A stretch of DNA of 13,602 bases from UBA6186 sp050012295 (GTDB lineage: Bacteria > Pseudomonadota > Gammaproteobacteria > UBA6186 > Azoamicaceae): contig JBEKHL010000039.1 of assembly GCA_050012295.1 (NCBI GenBank), positions 1 through 13,602 of the forward strand, written 5' to 3'. The notes beneath the pieces are model-generated. The model was not told the DNA's origin and did no database searches. It saw only the letters and a program-made list of their open reading frames with translations. Numbering within the stretch: position 1 is the first letter of the stretch; the number at the start of each line of letters is the position of its first letter. The position numbers and the translations under genes were made by a program. This document shows, in pieces, positions 7,892-13,602 of the stretch.

Positions 7892-10800
7892 TTGAAGGGC
7901 TTAATAAATCTTTTAAAGAAGAGAAAAGAATTTTTTCGTGTTACATTAGGATTAGCTTCCCCAGAATTAATATTAGCTAGATCTTATGGAGAAGTAAAAA
8001 AACCAGAAACTATTAATTATCGTACTTTAAGACCAGAGCGGCATGGTTTATTTTGTGCAGAAACATTTGGTCCTATGAAGGATGATGAGTGTTTATGTGG
8101 TAAATATAAACGGTTAAAGCATCGTGGAATTGTTTGTGAAAAGTGTGGGGTAGAGGTAACTTTAACTAAAGTTCGACGGGAGCGTATGGGGCATATTGAA
8201 TTAGCCACTCCAGTTGCACACATATGGTTTTTAAAATCATTGCCGTCCCGTATTGGTTTATTACTAGACATTACTCTTCGTGATATAGAAAGAGTTTTAT
8301 ATTTTGAAGCATATATTGTAGTAGACGCAGGGATGACCCAACTAGAAAAGGGTCAGTTACTTACAGAAGAAGAATACGTAGAAGCTTTTGAAAAATATGG
8401 AGATGATTTTGTTGCGTTAATGGGTGGAGAGGCGTTTAAGCAACTATTAAGCCAAATTAATTTAGAAGAAGAAGCTAAAATAATCCGAGAAGAATTACCT
8501 AATTTTACTTCGGAAACTAAGATTAAAAAGTTTAGTAAAAAATTAAGACTAATAGAATCTTTAATTGAGTCTAAAAATCGTCCAGAATGGATGATTTTAA
8601 CTGTATTACCGGTGTTGCCACCAGATTTAAGGCCTTTAGTACCATTAGATGGCGGTAGATTTGCTACATCTGATCTTAATGATTTATATCGTAGAGTGGT
8701 AAATAGAAATAATAGGCTAAAACGTTTATTAGAATTGAATGCGCCAGATATTATTGTACGTAACGAAAAACGAATGTTACAAGAGTCTGTAGATGCTTTA
8801 ATAGATAATGGTAGACGAGGTCGTCCAATTACTGGTTCTAATAAACGACCATTAAAATCGTTAGCGGACATGATTAAAGGAAAACAAGGACGATTTAGAC
8901 AAAATTTATTAGGTAAACGTGTAGATTATTCTGGACGTTCAGTTATTGTGGTTGGACCAAATCTTAAATTACACCAATGTGGTCTACCTAAAAAGATGGC
9001 ATTAGAGCTATTTAAACCATTTGTATTTAGTAAATTAGAGTATCGTGGCTTAGCGACAACTATTAAAGCTGCAAAAAAAATGGTAGATCGTGAAGATCCA
9101 GAAGTATGGGATATTTTAGATGAAGTAATTAGAGAACATCCAGTATTACTCAATAGAGCGCCTACTTTGCATAGATTAGGTCTTCAAGCATTTGAGCCTA
9201 TGTTAGTAGAAGGTAAAGCAATTCATTTACACCCTTTGGTGTGCGAAGCGTTTAATGCGGATTTTGATGGTGATCAAATGGCGGTGCATGTGCCATTAAC
9301 TATTGAAGCCCAGTTAGAGGCTAGAGTATTGATGATGTCTACTAATAACATTTTATCTCCATCAAATGGTAATCCAGTTATATCTCCCTCTAAGGATGTG
9401 GTATTAGGTTTATACTACTTAACTCGTAGAAAAATTAATGCTAAAGGAGAAGGTATAGTATTTGCTAGTATTGCTGAGGCTAAACGGGCTTATGAGAACG
9501 ATACAGTTAGTCTGCATGCACAAGCTAAAATAAGATTGAGTCCAAGTTCAGGATTAATAGACACAACGGTTGGTAGGATCTTATTGGCTGAAATTTTGCC
9601 AGAAAAGTTAGATTTTTCGTTAATTAATAAAGTAATGAATAAAAAATTAATAGCTGAAGCAATTAATCTTTGTTATAGAAAAGTAGGATTAAAAGAAACA
9701 GTTATTTTTGCCGATCGTTTAATGTACACGGGTTTTTATTATGCTACTAAATCAGGTATTTCAATTAGTATTGATGATTTAGTGATTCCTAAAAGTAAAG
9801 CAGAAATTATTGCTAAGTCCGAAGAAGAAGTTAAAGAAATTCAATCACAATTTGCGTCCGGTTTGTTAACTGATGGTGAACGTTATAATAAAGTTGTAGA
9901 TATTTGGTCTAGAACTACTGATCAAGTGGCTAAAGCAATGATGGTTGGTTTAGCTGAAGAAGAAGTTATCGATAAAGATGGTAAAAAAACAAAACAAGAA
10001 TCGTTTAATTCATTATATATGATGGCAGATTCTGGAGCGAGAGGTTCCCCTACTCAGATGCGGCAGTTAGCTGGTATGCGTGGGTTAATGGCGAGACCAG
10101 ATAGTTCTATCATAGAAACAGCAATTACTGCTAATTTTAGAGAAGGGTTAAAAGTATCGCAATACTTTACTTCTACTCATGGTGCACGTAAAGGTTTAGC
10201 TGATACTGCATTAAAAACTGCTAATTCAGGTTATTTGACACGTCGTTTAGTAGATGTTGCGCAAGATGTAATAATAGTTGAGGATGATTGTGGTACAAAA
10301 AATGGTTTAACTATGACACCTTTAATAGAAGGTGGGGATGTAGTAGAACCATTAGGTGAGAGAGTATTGGGACGCGTATTATTAGAAGATGTAGTTAAAC
10401 CTAATACTACAGAAATAATTATTCCAGCAGGGACAATGTTAGACGAAGGGTTAGTTGAAGCTTTAGAGAAGCGAGGAATAGATGAAGTAAAGGTACGTTC
10501 GGTTATTACTTGTGAAATACGGTATGGAGTATGTTCTAAATGTTATGGTCGAGATTTAGCTCGTGGGCATTTGGTAAATATTGGGGAAGCAGTAGGGGTA
10601 ATTGCGGCGCAATCTATTGGTGAACCAGGTACGCAGTTAACTATGCGGACTTTCCATATTGGTGGTGCAGCATCTAGAGCTACTGCCCAAAATAGTATTC
10701 AAATTAAAAATGATGGCGTTATAAAATTAAACAATATAAAAATAGTTAAACATACTGGTGGTTATAGTGTTGCGGTGTCTAGATCTGGCGAACTAACAGT

Positions 10801-12118
10801 AATAGATTATGATGGTCGAGAAAAAGAGCGGTATAAATTACCTTATGGTGCTGTTTTAAATGTTGAGGATGGTCATAAAGCAACTGCTGGTGCAATTGTT
10901 GCTAATTGGGATCCACATAATCACCCTATTATTACTGAAGTTGCTGGTAAAGTGCAATTTTCGGATTTATATGAAGGTTTGACTATGAATCGTCAAACTG
11001 ACGAGGTAACAGGGCTAAGTAGTATAGTAGTAACTGATACTAAACAGTTAGGGCTTAGCGGTAAAGATTTAAGGCCGATGGTTAAATTAGTTGATAATAA
11101 TGGGGAAGATTTATGTTTACATGGCACTTCTTTCCCAGCACATTATTTCTTACCAGGTAATACTGTCATTAGTGTTAGCGATGGACAGGAAATAGGTATA
11201 GGCGATACTATTGCCCGGATCCCTAAAGAAACTTCTAAAACTAGGGATATTACTGGTGGTTTACCTAGAGTTGCAGATTTGTTTGAAGCGCGAAAGCCAA
11301 AAGATTCGGCCATTTTAGCAGAAATATCTGGAGTAGTTAGCTTTGGCAAAGAAACCAAAGGTAAGCGTAGATTGATTATTACCTCTGTAGAAGGTGGTAT
11401 TCATGAAGATTTAATTCCAAAGTGGCGTCATATGAATGTATTTGAAGGTGAATATGTGCAACGAGGAGAGGTAATAGCTGATGGTGTACCAAATTCACAT
11501 GAAATATTACGTTTGTTAGGTGTGGATGCTTTAGCTAATTATATAGGTAAAGAAATTCAAGATGTTTATAGATTACAGGGTGTAAAAATTAATGATAAAC
11601 ATATTGAAGTAATAGTTAGACAAATGTTGCGTAAAGTTGTAGTGCTATCTTCGGGAGACGCTAGGTATTTAGCTGGAGATCAAATAGAAATCACCACAGC
11701 ACTGGAAGAAAATGATAAATTATTAGCAGAAAATAAAGCACCTATAAAATTTGAACGGGTATTATTAGGTATTACTAGAGCTTCTTTAGCGACGGAATCT
11801 TTCCTTTCTGCTGCATCCTTCCAAGAAACTACTCGAGTCTTAACAGAATCAGCAGTTAGTGGCAAATGTGATGATCTGAGAGGCTTAAAAGAAAATGTTA
11901 TTGTAGGAAGATTAATTCCAGCAGGAACAGGATTTGAATACCATACTCAGTTAAAAGCAAAACGTTTACAACGTAAATTAGAGCAAGAAGCTAATGTTAC
12001 AGCTACTCCTAATGTTATTAGTAGTAGTAATAACAAAACTCCAATTACTAAAGAGGAAGTAGAACAAGCTTTAGGTGAAGCATTAAATAGAACCGATGAT
12101 TCATCGGGATTTGCATAA
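7892..12118 (+). CDS. rpoC: DNA-directed RNA polymerase beta' subunit
   Basis: RpoC forms the clamp and carries the catalytic magnesium site of RNA polymerase. It is full length at 1408 residues, against 1407 in E. coli. In order: the clamp zinc site C67, C69, C82, C85 (ECLCGKYKRLKHRG...CEKCG); RFRQNLLGKRVDYSGRSVI; the catalytic loop NADFDGD with Asp 457, 459 and 461; the bridge/trigger region ADSGARGSPTQMRQLAGMRG; the second zinc site C800, C874, C881, C884; the trigger-helix block IGEPGTQLTMRTFHIGG; and DITGGLPRVADLFEARKP. It ends with a poorly conserved Asn/Ser-rich tail. The start is TTG with a strong GGAGG. It follows rpoB by 18 bases and is the last gene of the transcript, with a terminator just downstream. 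In many gammaproteobacteria rpsL would follow; here it does not. Confidence 0.98.
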   Translation: MKGLINLLKKRKEFFRVTLGLASPELILARSYGEVKKPETINYRTLRPERHGLFCAETFGPMKDDECLCGKYKRLKHRGIVCEKCGVEVTLTKVRRERMGHIELATPVAHIWFLKSLPSRIGLLLDITLRDIERVLYFEAYIVVDAGMTQLEKGQLLTEEEYVEAFEKYGDDFVALMGGEAFKQLLSQINLEEEAKIIREELPNFTSETKIKKFSKKLRLIESLIESKNRPEWMILTVLPVLPPDLRPLVPLDGGRFATSDLNDLYRRVVNRNNRLKRLLELNAPDIIVRNEKRMLQESVDALIDNGRRGRPITGSNKRPLKSLADMIKGKQGRFRQNLLGKRVDYSGRSVIVVGPNLKLHQCGLPKKMALELFKPFVFSKLEYRGLATTIKAAKKMVDREDPEVWDILDEVIREHPVLLNRAPTLHRLGLQAFEPMLVEGKAIHLHPLVCEAFNADFDGDQMAVHVPLTIEAQLEARVLMMSTNNILSPSNGNPVISPSKDVVLGLYYLTRRKINAKGEGIVFASIAEAKRAYENDTVSLHAQAKIRLSPSSGLIDTTVGRILLAEILPEKLDFSLINKVMNKKLIAEAINLCYRKVGLKETVIFADRLMYTGFYYATKSGISISIDDLVIPKSKAEIIAKSEEEVKEIQSQFASGLLTDGERYNKVVDIWSRTTDQVAKAMMVGLAEEEVIDKDGKKTKQESFNSLYMMADSGARGSPTQMRQLAGMRGLMARPDSSIIETAITANFREGLKVSQYFTSTHGARKGLADTALKTANSGYLTRRLVDVAQDVIIVEDDCGTKNGLTMTPLIEGGDVVEPLGERVLGRVLLEDVVKPNTTEIIIPAGTMLDEGLVEALEKRGIDEVKVRSVITCEIRYGVCSKCYGRDLARGHLVNIGEAVGVIAAQSIGEPGTQLTMRTFHIGGAASRATAQNSIQIKNDGVIKLNNIKIVKHTGGYSVAVSRSGELTVIDYDGREKERYKLPYGAVLNVEDGHKATAGAIVANWDPHNHPIITEVAGKVQFSDLYEGLTMNRQTDEVTGLSSIVVTDTKQLGLSGKDLRPMVKLVDNNGEDLCLHGTSFPAHYFLPGNTVISVSDGQEIGIGDTIARIPKETSKTRDITGGLPRVADLFEARKPKDSAILAEISGVVSFGKETKGKRRLIITSVEGGIHEDLIPKWRHMNVFEGEYVQRGEVIADGVPNSHEILRLLGVDALANYIGKEIQDVYRLQGVKINDKHIEVIVRQMLRKVVVLSSGDARYLAGDQIEITTALEENDKLLAENKAPIKFERVLLGITRASLATESFLSAASFQETTRVLTESAVSGKCDDLRGLKENVIVGRLIPAGTGFEYHTQLKAKRLQRKLEQEANVTATPNVISSSNNKTPITKEEVEQALGEALNRTDDSSGFA

Positions 12119-12131
12119 GAGAAAAAAGAAA

Positions 12132-12165
12132 GAGGGTTAAGTATATTCTAAATAACCCTTTTTTT
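12132..12165. terminator. Bidirectional intrinsic terminator between rpoC and efp
   Basis: AGGGTTA (12133-12139) pairs with TAACCCT (12153-12159) around a 13-base loop, extended by a G-T wobble at 12132/12160. On the + strand the stem is followed by a T run (12159-12165). On the - strand it is followed by a T-rich run, the complement of the A/G-rich bases 12121-12132. It can therefore end both the rpoBC and the efp transcripts. The + strand T run overlaps the efp stop codon (12164-12166). Confidence 0.85.
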
Positions 12166-12730
12166 ATTTAGCTCTAGATACATATTCCCCAGTTCTAGTA
12201 TCTATTTTAATTAAGTCACCAATTTGTATAAATAATGGTACTTTTATTACTGCCCCAGTTTCAACAGTTGCTGGTTTGCTACCGCCACCAGAGGTGTCGC
12301 CTTTTAAGCCAGGGTCAGTTTCGGTAACTTTTAAAACTATAAAATTAGGTGGGCTAACCATAATTACGGTATTATTCCACAAAGTGACTGTACAAGGATC
12401 TTGTTCTTTTAGCCATTTGGTAGTATCCATAATAATATTTTTATTAATTTCATATTGTTCATAGGTTTTAGGATCCATAAAATGCCAGGTAGTACCATCA
12501 GTATATAAATATTGTAATGCTAGCTCGATTACATCTGCAGATTCTAGTGTTTCTCCAGATTTACAGGTTTGATCTATGATTTTACCAGTTTTTAAATTAC
12601 GAAATCTTACTCTATTAAAAGCTTGACCTTTTCCTGGTTTTACGAATTCATTTTCTACTATGACATAAGGCTCGTTATTTAAAATAACTTTTAATCCTGC
12701 TTTAAATTCATTAGTACTATATACTGCCAT
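12164..12730 (-). CDS. efp: Elongation factor P
   Basis: EF-P enters the ribosome between the P and E sites and rescues stalling at consecutive prolines. The protein is 188 residues, the same as E. coli, and aligns end to end: N-terminal KOW-like domain with EFVKPGKGQAFNRV, middle domain YLYTDGTTWHFMDP, C-terminal domain ending TRTGEYVSRAK. The tip residue in PGKGQ is K34, the site that carries beta-lysine in E. coli-type EF-P, here encoded at 12629-12631. The ribosome site GGAG (12739-12742, - strand) is eight bases from the ATG. The partial gene at the right edge encodes EpmB, the enzyme that makes the beta-lysine, so the lysyl-type modification route is expected (EpmA is not in the window). 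The gene converges with rpoC. It lies 33 bases after the accessory gene, so it may be co-transcribed with it. Confidence 0.97.
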   Translation of the reverse strand: MAVYSTNEFKAGLKVILNNEPYVIVENEFVKPGKGQAFNRVRFRNLKTGKIIDQTCKSGETLESADVIELALQYLYTDGTTWHFMDPKTYEQYEINKNIIMDTTKWLKEQDPCTVTLWNNTVIMVSPPNFIVLKVTETDPGLKGDTSGGGSKPATVETGAVIKVPLFIQIGDLIKIDTRTGEYVSRAK

Positions 12731-12763
12731 AAATTAGACTCCGGTATATTTTGGATAAAACAA

Positions 12764-13432
12764 TTACATTATGGTACATCTTTTGTATAAACTGTTACAA
12801 CAATTTATATTTTGGTCGAGGTTTTCTGCAGCAAGTCGTTGTTTAGCTAAGGATATTGCTTGTTTTCGTAAACACATATCTGGTAATTTATCTTTATAGT
12901 ATTTAATAGCTTCTTTGTCTTTTGCTAAAACCAAAGATTTAAATAATCTTTTTATATTAGCCATTTCGTCAGGATCTTTACTAATCGTATAACAAACATC
13001 TTGCCGTAGATTGTTGGAGCCAACGCTTTCATAAAGCTCAGAGTAGCGGACATCAACCATAATATTAGCTGCAATATCGGCCTCAATACAGGCAGTAAAT
13101 AAACAATTTGCATTAATTTTAGTCTTACTTAATTTATAACTACCATTTAATGTTTTTAGGATTGCTTGGTAAGTATTTTTGTCTTTAAACAAAATATGTA
13201 TATCATTTTCAGCATACTCAAAGGAAGGTGCATTAGGGTTTAGGATATAGTAGTGTACAACAATTTTACTGGATAAAATTTTACTAATAGCTTTTAATTC
13301 TATTGGGCCAGCAAATACGGTATTGTTTTTCATTGTTTCGATATATTTGTCAGATATCTTTTTTAAAAAACAATCAATTTGTTCTTGTATGCTTGGTAAA
13401 GTTACGTCTATATTAGAAGAGTTTTTAGGCAT
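12764..13432 (-). CDS. Putative circularly permuted OTU-like protein with a C-terminal CaaX box; possible host-directed effector
   Basis: I do not recognise this as a named gene. The 222-residue protein has no signal peptide or membrane span and is Cys-rich (8 Cys). Residues ~28-91 resemble the second half of an OTU cysteine-protease domain: DKYIETMKNN, then FAGPIELKAISKIL (compare WGG-x-IEL-x-ALS), IVVHYYI, and NDIHILFKDKNTYQAIL, where the family has ...NHYDAL. Residues ~106-165 resemble the first half: INANCLFTACIEA (compare DGNCLFRA) with C110, then NNLRQDVCYTISKDPDE. The order is thus swapped relative to ordinary OTU domains. C110 matches the catalytic Cys, but the His position is Thr87 and the following Asp/Asn is Gln89. 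The last four residues are CTIM, a farnesylation-type CaaX motif, preceded by YKR and Cys211-Cys212. The ribosome site GGTGG (13437-13441, - strand) is four bases from the ATG. OTU-like similarity is fairly convincing; function is unproven. Confidence 0.6.
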   Translation of the reverse strand: MPKNSSNIDVTLPSIQEQIDCFLKKISDKYIETMKNNTVFAGPIELKAISKILSSKIVVHYYILNPNAPSFEYAENDIHILFKDKNTYQAILKTLNGSYKLSKTKINANCLFTACIEADIAANIMVDVRYSELYESVGSNNLRQDVCYTISKDPDEMANIKRLFKSLVLAKDKEAIKYYKDKLPDMCLRKQAISLAKQRLAAENLDQNINCCNSLYKRCTIM

Positions 13433-13458
13433 TTGGCCACCGTTTTTTTATTATTGTT

Positions 13459-13487
13459 ATAATAAATATAATGTAGTATAAAAACAA
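13459..13487 (-). promoter_or_regulatory. Candidate promoter for the accessory gene (and perhaps efp)
   Basis: Read on the - strand, TTGTTT (13482-13487), a 17-base spacer, then TATTAT (13459-13464), in the 79-base spacer after epmB. The predicted start is near 13452, about 20 bases before the ATG. The spacer is nearly all A/T, so a chance match is quite possible. I see no convincing terminator after epmB, so read-through from epmB is an alternative. Confidence 0.3.
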
Positions 13488-13511
13488 AAATTTAGTACAA
13501 ATAATTTGAAA

Positions 13512-13602
13512 TTAGATTAAAATTTTATTGGCTGCCCCAGGCTGTTCTACAACCAATCTAGGCAGCAAATAGCCTGGTACTTTGCTGGATAATTCAGAAA
13601 AT
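13512..13602 (-). CDS. epmB: EF-P beta-lysylation protein EpmB (lysine 2,3-aminomutase family), C-terminal 29 residues
   Basis: Only the 3' end is present; the radical-SAM core lies outside the window. The frame ending at the TAA (13512-13514) reads ELSSKVPGYLLPRLV followed by VEQPGAANKILI. The pattern (V/I)xGYLxPxLVxExxGxxxK is the C-terminal signature of the EpmB/YjeK branch of lysine 2,3-aminomutases, as in E. coli (SGYLVPKLAREIGGEPSK). EpmB converts (S)-alpha-lysine to (R)-beta-lysine, which EpmA then ligates to EF-P. Its location 0.8 kb from efp on the same strand supports the call. In E. coli the two genes are adjacent but divergent; here they point the same way with one gene in between. 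The short length limits certainty. Confidence 0.8.
   Translation of the reverse strand, partial: FSELSSKVPGYLLPRLVVEQPGAANKILI

Noticed and set aside
12764..13432. The accessory gene as epmA, which would complete the EF-P modification pathway
   Set aside because: EpmA resembles the lysyl-tRNA synthetase catalytic core at about 325 residues. None of the class II synthetase motifs are present here.
13531..13577. Two interleaved inverted repeats (GCTGCC/GGCAGC and CCAGGCT/AGCCTGG) that could form a pseudoknot
   Set aside because: They lie within the conserved epmB C-terminal codons for PGYLLP and EQPGAA, which explain the GC-rich bases. I see no reason to think they act as RNA structure.

Overview
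The window carries the conserved tuf–tRNA-Trp–secE–nusG–rplKAJL–rpoBC cluster of a gammaproteobacterium on the + strand. On the - strand, facing it, is a short group of genes: the 3' end of epmB, a 222-codon accessory gene, and efp. The sequence is AT-rich (about a third G+C by eye, with AT-rich third codon positions). The proteins resemble E. coli and Legionella/Coxiella-type orthologues. A tRNA-Trp between tuf and secE, together with an EF-P/EpmB pair, fits Gammaproteobacteria. The base composition and a host-directed-looking gene at the right end suggest a host-associated lineage, perhaps Legionellales-like. That placement is an inference and not proven.

Layout: 1-234 is the 3' end of tuf; 239-314 is tRNA-Trp with an encoded CCA; 372-788 is secE; 807-1349 is nusG; 1459-1935 is rplK; 1937-2644 is rplA; 2753-3277 is rplJ; 3319-3699 is rplL; 3737-7873 is rpoB; 7892-12118 is rpoC, starting with TTG. 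A hairpin at 12132-12160 with T-rich flanks on both strands can terminate transcription from either side. It separates rpoC from efp (12164-12730, -), then the accessory gene (12764-13432, -), then the C-terminal 29 codons of epmB (13512-13602, -). No gene-free stretch exceeds 300 bases. The two spacers of about 108 bases, before rplK and before rplJ, contain good promoter candidates.

The left 12 kb is ordinary core machinery: translation elongation, protein export, transcription elongation, the ribosomal stalk and L1 arm, and the two large RNA polymerase subunits. On the right, EpmB makes the (R)-beta-lysine used to modify EF-P at the lysine seen here as K34, so epmB and efp belong to one pathway.

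The gene between them is the unusual element. Its protein carries both halves of an OTU (ovarian tumour) cysteine-protease fold in swapped order: the 'M-x(5)-FAGPIEL...TYQAIL' half comes first and the 'NANCLF...LRQDV...PDE' half second. It ends in the tetrapeptide CTIM, a canonical eukaryotic farnesylation (CaaX) box. The catalytic Cys position is kept but the His position is Thr. My best reading is a host-targeted, circularly permuted OTU-like effector, possibly a pseudo-enzyme, inserted in a housekeeping locus. All of this rests on motif reading by eye.
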